Source of the DNA: DASZZV01 sp035544835 | Lineage (GTDB): Bacteria; Acidobacteriota; Thermoanaerobaculia; Gp7-AA8 | NCBI GenBank assembly: GCA_035544835.1 | Contig: DASZZV010000029.1 | Coordinates: forward strand, 1-11,667 | Direction: 5' to 3' | DNA length: 11,667 bases | In this document: positions 6,667 through 11,667 of the stretch, piece after piece | How the letters are laid out: every line of letters starts with the position of its first letter | Position numbering within the stretch: the first letter of the stretch is position 1 | Translations under genes and position numbers: made by a program | Notes under the pieces: model-generated | What the model was told of the DNA's origin: nothing | Seen by the model: only the letters and a program-made list of their open reading frames with translations | Database searches by the model: none

Positions 6667-9600
6667 TGGCCAAGGCTCCTGAGCATCTCGACGGCAGAGC
6701 CCCAGGGACGAAGCGCTCGCGATTCGTCGGGATCGAAACGCGTTCTGCACCAGGGCCCCACGACGCAGTAAGTACAGGCCTCCTCGCTCGGCATGGCCGG
6801 AAAACGGCCCTTGAGAATGCCCTCGAAGAGAGTGGTGAGATTCTCGAGCACAAGGGCGCGCTTCTCGCCCAGATTGAACGAGTATCGGCCCGGGTCGAGT
6901 CGTGGGTCGCCGAGCGGCCGGATGATGGCGTCGATCTGCTCGGGCTTCAGCTCGAAGAGTTTCTCGAAGACCAGCGTGTATAGCGGCAGCTGGAGACGGT
7001 GTCCGCGGTCGACTTTATCGCCGAGGCCCTGTTGTGCTCTGGCGATGCCGGACTTGTAGTCGATGACGCGGTGGTGTCGTGTTTCGGGGTGTACGTCGAC
7101 CCGATCGATGGAGCCGCGGATGGCCAGGGAGACGGGACCGACCTCGAGTCGCTCCCGCTGGTCATCCCCGAAATGAAGCTCGAAGTGCCGTGGGCGGAAT
7201 CCGCTTTCACCCAGCTCGTGGAGGTCCCACGCCACCCAGCGCTCCAGCCTGATCTCGGCGGCGGCGCGTTCCATCTCGAGAATGTTTCTGTTCACCGCCG
7301 GCGCGGCCAGCGCGTGTGCCTCGAAGAGTCGGGCGATGATGGAGCGCAGGCGAGCTGTGAGCCGAGACTCCAGCACCTCCGCCGACGAGGCGCCGATATC
7401 GTTGATGTTGAGCTCTCGATAAAACTCTTCCAGGATCTGATGGTCGAGTGATCCCTTCACCCGCGGGTTGCTCTCGCTCTCCGCTCCGGGATCTTCGAGC
7501 TCGCGGATCGAGAACACAGTTCCCATCAGAAACCTGTGCGGGCACTCGCCCAGCGGTTCCAGTCGCGTGGGTGAGATCGCACTGAGAAGGTCGCGGAGAA
7601 AAATCTGCAGCTCGCCGTCGGCTGTGAGGTACCCGTCGTAGACATTCCGCTTTCCGCTGTTCTCGAGGAGCCGGGCTTTCCGCAGCAGGGGTGCCGTCGG
7701 GTTCGCTGCCGCGGTCTCGACACGGCGCTCGACGAGACTCAGCGCAGTCGCAGGTAAGGTGAGCTCGCGGCCCGCAGTAGCGGGACGGCGACGAAAGTTA
7801 CTCAGCAACTGAGAGGGGCGAAGAGTCTTACCGGTGGCATCGCTCATGGCGTACGAAAAGCGAATCGTTTTCGTGGCGCTGTCGAGCAGAAACTCGAAGA
7901 GAAGGTTTTCCTCATCACGCCCGTCGCCGACGGCGCGGATCCCAAGCCGTTTGCGGTCGCGGTCGCGGAGCAGAGGGTCTTCCACGCGGCGCTGCGGAAA
8001 GATGTCGTCCTGCATCCGCAGGACGACGAGATGCTCTACGACCCGTCCACGAAGCTTCATGACGTCGCCTGCCCAGATGTGAATGCCGGGCCTTTCCGGC
8101 GGATACAGCACCGGGGTGGCGGCGATCAGGTCGATGAGCGTCTGCAGCTGCAGCGAATGACTGCCGCCGACTGCGCGGAGAAGAGCGGCCTCGCTGAGGA
8201 GCTCGTCGATGGCTGCAAGATCCTCCTCGGAAGCGGGTACGAAGCGCGCCACCCAGTTCTCGAGCAGGGTTGCCCACGTCTCTCCGGTCGCGGCAGAACG
8301 CACCGGCGCGGTCAGAGTCTCGATCTCTTCCACCGCCGCGGCGTAGGCCTCCAGATCAGGTGCGCGATTTCGAGCTCGCTCGTCGAGATGGGGAATGACG
8401 CCGCGGACTTCGGCACTTCCGCCACCGGCGATTCCACACTCCCGGGCGGCTCGATCCATGGCATTGATTTCGTAATCGCTACGCGCTTTGCCGCCGCTCA
8501 GGCCCGTGCGAAGAATCTCCATGACGATCGCGCGGGGAAAGCGATCCTCACGCACTTCCAGGAGATGACGGACAGTCCGCCCGAACCGGTGGGATTGCAG
8601 CGATCGCCCCGGTGCATTTCGAAGCTCGAAATCGAACTCGCGTGCGGCCCGCTGCAGCATTGTCAGCTCGCGACCCGCCAGCGTGCGCGCCGTGATGGCG
8701 ATTTCCCGCGGGGCCGTGCCGGTATCGAGAAGTGTGCGAACGTGCCGGCAGGCCTCGCGAAGCTCATCCTGAATGTCGAAAGAGCCCTGAATGGCCCACC
8801 CGGGACTGTAGTGGCCGGACACTCCGATGTCCGGCTCGGCCTTGCGCAACACTGTTCGTGGCGACGGATTTTCCTTCGGCCTGCCGGACATCGGAATCGG
8901 AATGTCCGGCCACGTGGACACCAGCTCGGAACAGAACGTACTCAGGCGCCCGACGAAGTCGGAACTGAATTCGTATGGAGCCGCTACTTTCCCGTCGGTC
9001 AGAGGAACGGGGAGGTAAATCCTGCTGAGGGCGCCGGCGTCGGCCAGCGCATTGAGGAGACGCTCCTGGACTCCCGTAACGTCGTAGAAGCCAAACAATA
9101 TCTGCGGTTTCATCCGCGTAGGGCCGCACGGCGTGCGGCCGGTACCTGAAGTCGACCCGGTGGAAATGCGCAAGGCAGCGCGAGTGTGGATATCGGCGGG
9201 ATCGGATGCACCGGTTGCGCTCACGAGTCGCTCGAGCTCTCTGAACAGGGGGAGCACTCGTCCCGGGATCGACTCTGGCGCCGGCGCCTTCTTCGCGAGC
9301 ATCGACATCGACAGCCCGCTGTCGCGGATATCGCGATAGGTCCTGTAGAGCATGGCGGTGATGCCCGGCGTTTTGAGATCCGAAGGCAGGAACGCATCGG
9401 CGGCGATGATCATGGCCAGTCGCTGCTCTTCGTCGGTCGCGGAGCGAGGGAACTCGCCGGCAGCGTTCAGGATCTCCACCGCCAGGGTGTCGATCGACCG
9501 CATTACGATCCCGGCTACGGGCCGCTTCAACCGCTCCGCGACGCCCCCGGCGATGGTCTCCGCAGCACTTCGTGAGGGGACCAGGATCTGGACAGGGTCT

Positions 9601-9710
9601 TGAAGAAGCTCGGCCAGGGGGCGGGCTGAAATCTCCGAGACGATCTGGGAGCAGAGAGCGTCGGTGATGGCTGGATAGGAGCCGTGAATGAGAGGAGGGC
9701 GGACGCTCAA
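6663..9710 (-). CDS. addB: AddB-type nuclease subunit with Fe-S cysteines
   Basis: Encodes 1015 residues from a TTG at 9710; no better in-frame start was found upstream. The N-terminal ~700 residues form the degenerate helicase-like part. The nuclease domain begins at about 713: SPTRLE, Cys723 (ECPHRF), His757, Asp869 (GSIDRVD), Asp884-Tyr-Lys886 and Gln907...Tyr911. Cys979, Cys982 and Cys988 (C-x2-C-x5-C) complete, with Cys723, the 4Fe-4S pattern known from Bacillus AddB. The family's role is to cut the 5' strand and, as known from Bacillus, to help recognise Chi. No Walker A is visible: the start reads LIHGSYPAITDALC, without GKT, so ATP binding by this subunit is doubtful. Two kinds of palindromic repeat are embedded in frame, at residues ~189-198 and ~266-300. 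It is first in the operon; its stop overlaps the addA start, which suggests translational coupling and equal amounts of the two subunits. Confidence 0.93.
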   Translation of the reverse strand: MSVRPPLIHGSYPAITDALCSQIVSEISARPLAELLQDPVQILVPSRSAAETIAGGVAERLKRPVAGIVMRSIDTLAVEILNAAGEFPRSATDEEQRLAMIIAADAFLPSDLKTPGITAMLYRTYRDIRDSGLSMSMLAKKAPAPESIPGRVLPLFRELERLVSATGASDPADIHTRAALRISTGSTSGTGRTPCGPTRMKPQILFGFYDVTGVQERLLNALADAGALSRIYLPVPLTDGKVAAPYEFSSDFVGRLSTFCSELVSTWPDIPIPMSGRPKENPSPRTVLRKAEPDIGVSGHYSPGWAIQGSFDIQDELREACRHVRTLLDTGTAPREIAITARTLAGRELTMLQRAAREFDFELRNAPGRSLQSHRFGRTVRHLLEVREDRFPRAIVMEILRTGLSGGKARSDYEINAMDRAARECGIAGGGSAEVRGVIPHLDERARNRAPDLEAYAAAVEEIETLTAPVRSAATGETWATLLENWVARFVPASEEDLAAIDELLSEAALLRAVGGSHSLQLQTLIDLIAATPVLYPPERPGIHIWAGDVMKLRGRVVEHLVVLRMQDDIFPQRRVEDPLLRDRDRKRLGIRAVGDGRDEENLLFEFLLDSATKTIRFSYAMSDATGKTLRPSQLLSNFRRRPATAGRELTLPATALSLVERRVETAAANPTAPLLRKARLLENSGKRNVYDGYLTADGELQIFLRDLLSAISPTRLEPLGECPHRFLMGTVFSIRELEDPGAESESNPRVKGSLDHQILEEFYRELNINDIGASSAEVLESRLTARLRSIIARLFEAHALAAPAVNRNILEMERAAAEIRLERWVAWDLHELGESGFRPRHFELHFGDDQRERLEVGPVSLAIRGSIDRVDVHPETRHHRVIDYKSGIARAQQGLGDKVDRGHRLQLPLYTLVFEKLFELKPEQIDAIIRPLGDPRLDPGRYSFNLGEKRALVLENLTTLFEGILKGRFPAMPSEEACTYCVVGPWCRTRFDPDESRALRPWGSAVEMLRSLGQ
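8811..8913. repeat. Inverted pair of palindromes inside addB
   Basis: Two units, each bounded by CCGGACA and TGTCCGG, lie at 8811-8834 and, reversed, 8884-8913, 49 bases apart. The second differs by an extra TTCCGA hexamer and one base change. On the coding strand they translate as PDIPIPMSG (about 268-276) and PDIGVSG (293-299), in the same frame. The 6-base difference preserves that frame. The intervening peptide is Pro-, Arg- and Ser-rich, like a linker. This has the layout of a two-unit palindromic (BIME-like) insertion that landed in a tolerant loop. Confidence 0.8.
9118..9146. repeat. 29-base palindromic repeat in frame inside addB
   Basis: The 29 bases are identical to 3297-3325, including the core GGCCGCACGGCGTGCGGCC and flanks GTAG and GGTACC. 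They lie within addB and encode about residues 189-198 (TGRTPCGPTR region), just before the strand QILFGFYDV. The reading frame stays open across the repeat. Identity over the full length to a non-coding copy shows the segment derives from a repeat rather than from addB sequence constraint. Confidence 0.88.
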
Positions 9711-9720
9711 TGTTGCGTCG

Positions 9721-9726
9721 ATTATA
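9721..9726 (-). promoter_or_regulatory. Candidate -10 box for addBA
   Basis: Read on the minus strand this is a perfect TATAAT, ending 10 bases before the TTG start of addB. A transcript starting 6 to 8 bases downstream would have almost no leader. No matching -35 hexamer is clear; the upstream DNA is the AT-rich inverted repeat. No Shine-Dalgarno precedes the start. Confidence 0.4.
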
Positions 9727-9744
9727 GAAGGTTGGCTGGATCGC

Positions 9745-9809
9745 GAATTGAAAATTGAAAATTGAAACAGCAGGGCCTTTTTTAATTTTCAATTTTCAAT
9801 TTTCAATTC
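9745..9809. repeat. Perfect AT-rich inverted repeat of a heptamer
   Basis: Left arm 9745-9767 and right arm 9787-9809 are perfect 23-base reverse complements around a 19-base loop. Each arm is built from about three copies of the heptamer AAAATTG (or its complement CAATTTT). The stretch contrasts sharply with its GC-rich surroundings and fills the divergent gap between addB and the VanZ-like gene. It could form a hairpin or cruciform, affect promoter opening on both sides, or bind an AT-preferring protein. A simple dispersed repeat is as likely. Confidence 0.85.
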
Positions 9810-9819
9810 CTTCCGCAGG

Positions 9820-9825
9820 CATAAT
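9820..9825 (+). promoter_or_regulatory. Candidate -10 box for the VanZ-like operon
   Basis: CATAAT matches the -10 consensus at 5 of 6 bases and ends 8 bases before the ATG at 9834. If used, transcription would begin at or next to the start codon, giving a leaderless mRNA, which agrees with the lack of a Shine-Dalgarno. No convincing -35 element was found in the AT-rich arm upstream. Confidence 0.3.
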
Positions 9826-9833
9826 GTCCCCAC

Positions 9834-10313
9834 ATGGCCAGAAGCGAGGTGCGGACCGTCGTGGTGAGGCGCTGGATGACGATCCTGCTGCTGCTGACGG
9901 CCACGATCGTCATCGCCGCCGTGACCATTTCCCTGAGCGGCCGCGTCTATCAGAAAATCGACCCGGTACCCTTTCACGAGCTGAGAATTCTCTCCCACCG
10001 CCTCGCCCGCGGCCCCGTTCCGATCTCGGTCGTCATTGCCCTGCTCATGCCGATGATCCTCAACATGCTCATATTCGTCCCCTGGGGAATGCTGATGTTC
10101 CTCAGTCTCGACACCGATGACCGCCCCACCAATCAGTCCTACGTCATCACCTTTATCCTCGGACTCGGGTTCAGCTCTTGCGTGGAGGCCTATCAGTATT
10201 TTCTGCCGACTCGCGTCACAGACGTCAATGACGTGATCTGGAACGGGGTCGGGGCGCTACTTGGCGCGTTTCTTGGTCATCTCAGGAAACGGGTTCGAGT
10301 GACGTTCGAATAG
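9834..10313 (+). CDS. VanZ-like membrane protein
   Basis: Encodes 159 residues with four likely membrane segments: about 14-35, 62-91, 102-124 and 134-150. Family signatures are N77-MLIFVPWG at the second span, E118-AYQYF-L-P with R127 and D130 following the third, and N137-GVGALLG in the last. VanZ-like proteins are integral membrane proteins; the founding member gives low-level teicoplanin resistance by an unknown mechanism, and most chromosomal members have no known role. This one is not near van genes, so resistance should not be assumed. The N-terminus is basic (RSEVRTVVVRR), which favours a cytosolic N-terminus. It is the first gene of a compact operon: its stop TAG overlaps the AGGAG ribosome site of the next gene. 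Confidence 0.85.
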   Translation: MARSEVRTVVVRRWMTILLLLTATIVIAAVTISLSGRVYQKIDPVPFHELRILSHRLARGPVPISVVIALLMPMILNMLIFVPWGMLMFLSLDTDDRPTNQSYVITFILGLGFSSCVEAYQYFLPTRVTDVNDVIWNGVGALLGAFLGHLRKRVRVTFE

Positions 10314-10316
10314 GAG
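10312..10316 (+). promoter_or_regulatory. Ribosome binding site deciding a TTG start
   Basis: AGGAG lies 7 bases before the TTG at 10324 and overlaps the stop of the VanZ-like gene. The good match and spacing support TTG as the true start of the receiver gene, where the protein begins directly with the first beta strand (ILIVEDD). It is the clearest Shine-Dalgarno in the window. Confidence 0.75.
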
Positions 10317-10323
10317 CCAGGAC

Positions 10324-10686
10324 TTGATTCTGATTGTTGAAGACGATCCGCAGGTGGCCCGGCTGATTTCTCTGGTACTTCAGAGGAACGGCTACAAGGG
10401 TGAAGTCGTGGAGGACGGGGGAGTGGCGCTGGAGAGAATCCGCGCCGCGAACCCCCAGATGGTCTTCGCAGACTTGCATGTAAAGGGTATGAATGGAGAA
10501 GCGCTCTGCACCCTGGTCAAGAAAGAGCCGATTACGAGCGGGATACCGTTCGTAATCCTTTCCGGGGATCGCGATATCGCTGAAAAGGCGCGCGCTTGCG
10601 GCGCTGACGAGTATTTAGGCAAACCTTTTGAATTTGACGAACTGATCCGGTTGGTAAAACGCTATGTCCACAACGAAAACAGTTAA
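10324..10686 (+). CDS. Stand-alone CheY-like response regulator
   Basis: Encodes 120 residues, a single receiver domain with no output domain. Key residues are present: acidic pair Asp7-Asp8, phospho-acceptor Asp50 (MVFADLHVKGMNG), Ser80 (VILSGD) at the switch position, and Lys100-Pro101 (YLGKPF). A histidine kinase would phosphorylate Asp50, and the receiver would act through protein-protein contact. No kinase gene lies in the window, so the partner kinase is encoded elsewhere. The TTG start is backed by AGGAG at 10312-10316. The last 23 bases overlap the start of the next gene in another frame, which suggests translational coupling and makes that anchored protein the best candidate partner. 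Single-domain receivers serve in chemotaxis, phosphorelays and gliding or secretion control; nothing here separates these options. Confidence 0.93.
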   Translation: MILIVEDDPQVARLISLVLQRNGYKGEVVEDGGVALERIRAANPQMVFADLHVKGMNGEALCTLVKKEPITSGIPFVILSGDRDIAEKARACGADEYLGKPFEFDELIRLVKRYVHNENS

Positions 10687-11281
10687 GCCTGTGGAGTCTC
10701 CTGTCGATTCCGATCCCGTATCGCGCCTGATTCAAGTGCTTGGTCAGGAGGGCTTCACTCCCGTGCACGATGAGGAAGAGGCAAAAATCAGCGGGGAACG
10801 AATCTATCGAAGAAGTGAGAAGGTACTTTTTGCCGAAGGCGAAACGCAGTTCCACTTCATCAACTATCCGACCGTGAGTGACAAAGTCCTTGGCCAGGCC
10901 ATGAAAAGCATCGGTAATTTGTTCCGGGCCCGGACGGGTGGTCAGAAAGCACTTTCGGTGCTGCAGACCCGCACGGTCTACGTCTGCATCGTGGCGCACA
11001 GCGAGGCTCCCCACAACGAGAACCTGACTCGACACATCTGGACCAAGGGAGGCGCGGTTCTGATCCCGGTCATCATCGTCCCGGAGATTAACCAGGTCGT
11101 CTATCCCAGCGTCGAGACCAAGGTGGGAACGGTCAAGCCGCGTGTCGAATACCTGCAGTACCTCCTCGGGGAGCGCCGCGAAGCCGTCGATATTCACCAG
11201 GGGACGATCAAGACCTTCTATATCTCACTCGGCTTCGTCGGTCTGCTCGTGCTGGCGGCGGTGGTGAGTATGTTCTTGTGA
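10664..11281 (+). CDS. Tail-anchored protein of unknown function
   Basis: Encodes 205 residues. The ATG at 10664 lies inside the end of the receiver gene (23-base overlap). There is no signal peptide. Residues 1-180 are soluble and the last ~21 (185-205) form one hydrophobic membrane span that ends at the C-terminus, so the protein should be tail-anchored with its main domain in the cytosol. I do not recognise the domain. It begins with an acidic, helical part (SRLIQVLGQEGFTPVHDEEE), followed by an alternating strand-helix pattern: KVLFAEGETQFHFINYP, VLGQAMKSIGNLFRAR, TVYVCIVAHSEAP, GAVLIPVIIVPEINQVVYP. The alpha/beta look may reflect a nuclease-like or nucleotide-binding fold, but no catalytic motif is clear. 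Tight coupling to the receiver suggests it is a membrane-tethered partner or target of that regulator; this is inference. Confidence 0.82.
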   Translation: MSTTKTVKPVESPVDSDPVSRLIQVLGQEGFTPVHDEEEAKISGERIYRRSEKVLFAEGETQFHFINYPTVSDKVLGQAMKSIGNLFRARTGGQKALSVLQTRTVYVCIVAHSEAPHNENLTRHIWTKGGAVLIPVIIVPEINQVVYPSVETKVGTVKPRVEYLQYLLGERREAVDIHQGTIKTFYISLGFVGLLVLAAVVSMFL

Positions 11282-11322
11282 GGGACGGATGTCTCTGGCC
11301 AGTACGGCGCGGGTGCCGTTGC

Positions 11323-11422
11323 TGTCATCCCGAGCATGCGTGGGTGGGCGGGAGGGGCGAGGGACCTCGCCATCGACGAACGACGTAAGTTCGGCTCCCG
11401 ATCATTCGCCCCTCCCACCCAC
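11323..11422. repeat. G-rich imperfect hairpin after the operon
   Basis: GTGGGTGGG...AGGGGCGA (11340-11360) pairs with TCGCCCCTCCCACCCAC (11406-11422), 17 of 17 bases apart from a 4-base bulge CGGG on the left arm. The loop is about 45 bases. A TGTCATCCCGAGC module at 11323-11335 recurs exactly at 11635-11647, so the stretch belongs to the dispersed repeat family. It begins about 40 bases after the last gene of the operon and could slow transcription, but there is no T-run. The G-runs on the + strand might also form a quadruplex. Confidence 0.6.
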
Positions 11423-11430
11423 ATTCCCTG

Positions 11431-11626
11431 GCTTCTAAGGATCACAAAGTCTCCGTCATTCTGAGCCGCAGCGAAGAATCTCAGGATAGGACTATGTGAA
11501 TTTAGATCCTTCCACTTGAGATCCTTCGCTGCGGCTCAGGATGACGACCATCTTGTGTCCTCGTTCCTTCAACGACGTTTGCGTCGTTCCGCGGCTTCTA
11601 AGAAACTCCCTGTATTTACGCGGGTT
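11431..11626. repeat. Palindromic dispersed repeat, right copy
   Basis: Positions 11445-11532 are an inverted near-copy (85 of 88 bases) of 143-230. The unit is a large hairpin: TCATTCTGAGCCGCAGCGAA (from 11457) pairs with TTCGCTGCGGCTCAGGATGA (to 11543). It continues through a small palindrome AACGACG-tttg-CGTCGTT (11571-11588) and a cttctaagaaact...gtattta...gcggg module that the left copy also carries. Compared with the left copy, about 60 bases are present here between the hairpin and the cttctaa module. No coding region was seen in 11282-11667. Confidence 0.82.
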
Positions 11627-11634
11627 CCCTGATG

Positions 11635-11667
11635 TGTCATCCCGAGCCGCAGCGAGGGATCTGGGCG
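11635..11667. repeat. Partial repeat copy at the window edge
   Basis: TGTCATCCCGAGC followed by a GCAGCGAGGGATCT-like stretch is one arm of the same type of palindromic repeat as at 11431-11626, in a diverged version. It runs off the window, so its second arm cannot be seen. Confidence 0.55.

Noticed and set aside
6667..6750. Longer AddA starting at the ATG at 6750
   Set aside because: It would overlap addB by 88 bases and adds a tail unlike AddA proteins. The GTG at 6666 forms a GTGA overlap with the addB stop, places the protein start shortly before the Walker A, and fits family length.
8031..9149. 372-residue open frame on the + strand opposite addB
   Set aside because: It is a GC-driven shadow of addB: no recognisable domain, and addB on the other strand has full family motifs.
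8764..9792. 342-residue open frame on the - strand in another frame of addB
   Set aside because: Arg- and Pro-rich composition typical of an out-of-frame translation; it overlaps the true addB and starts within the AT-rich repeat.
9745..9809. CRISPR-like or phage attachment array
   Set aside because: The units are 7-base tandem copies without spacers, arranged as one inverted repeat.
9755..10120. 121-residue frame starting inside the AT-rich repeat
   Set aside because: It overlaps the VanZ-like gene in a different frame, and its start is made of the heptamer repeat.
9834..10313. Glycopeptide resistance gene vanZ
   Set aside because: The family match is real, but no van genes are nearby, and most VanZ-like proteins have no shown resistance role.
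112..11626. Composite transposon bounded by inverted repeats
   Set aside because: No transposase or target-site duplication was seen, and the bounded genes are ordinary chromosomal ones. The ends are better explained as dispersed palindromic repeats.

Overview
The window looks like chromosomal DNA from a fairly GC-rich Gram-negative-type bacterium. The phylum cannot be fixed from this sequence alone. The dispersed palindromic repeats (cores such as GTCATTCTGAGCCGCAGCG) and the many starts without a clear Shine-Dalgarno suggest an Acidobacteriota-like or other environmental lineage, but that is inference. No rRNA, tRNA, CRISPR array, transposase or phage gene was seen, and no gene is cut by the window edges.

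Layout: (1) 1-311 is gene-free and holds small hairpins and one copy of a palindromic repeat. (2) 312-818 (+) encodes a small exported protein, possibly emfourin-like. (3) 848-1507 (-) encodes a PilZ-domain protein (cyclic-di-GMP receptor family) with an uncharacterised C-terminal half. (4) 1664-2242 and 2279-3271 (+) encode an unknown cytosolic-type protein and an unknown exported protein. (5) 3272-3432 lies between convergent genes and carries an inverted pair of palindromic repeats. (6) 3433-9710 (-) is a two-gene addB-addA operon, joined by a 4-base GTGA overlap. It encodes the two subunits of a RecBCD-type helicase-nuclease. (7) 9711-9833 is a divergent promoter region with a perfect AT-rich inverted repeat. 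(8) 9834-11281 (+) is a compact three-gene operon: a VanZ-like membrane protein, a stand-alone CheY-like receiver and an unknown protein with one C-terminal membrane anchor. (9) 11282-11667 is gene-free and repeat-rich, and includes an inverted near-copy of the repeat at the left edge.

How the genes work together: AddA and AddB should form one enzyme that unwinds and resects double-strand ends for RecA loading. AddA has a complete set of superfamily 1 helicase motifs and a RecB-type nuclease domain. AddB has a second nuclease domain with the four-cysteine iron-sulfur pattern, but no recognisable Walker A. The three-gene operon at the right could be a small signalling unit in which the receiver talks to the anchored protein; this is a hypothesis from gene order.

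The most unusual signal is that palindromic repeats sit in frame inside both recombination genes. One is a 29-base element in addB identical to an intergenic copy about 5.8 kb away. The others are an inverted pair of a second palindrome in addB and a short palindrome in addA encoding the peptide LRTLSLSKG. No clearly new multi-gene system was found; the receiver plus tail-anchored pair is the best candidate for something undescribed.
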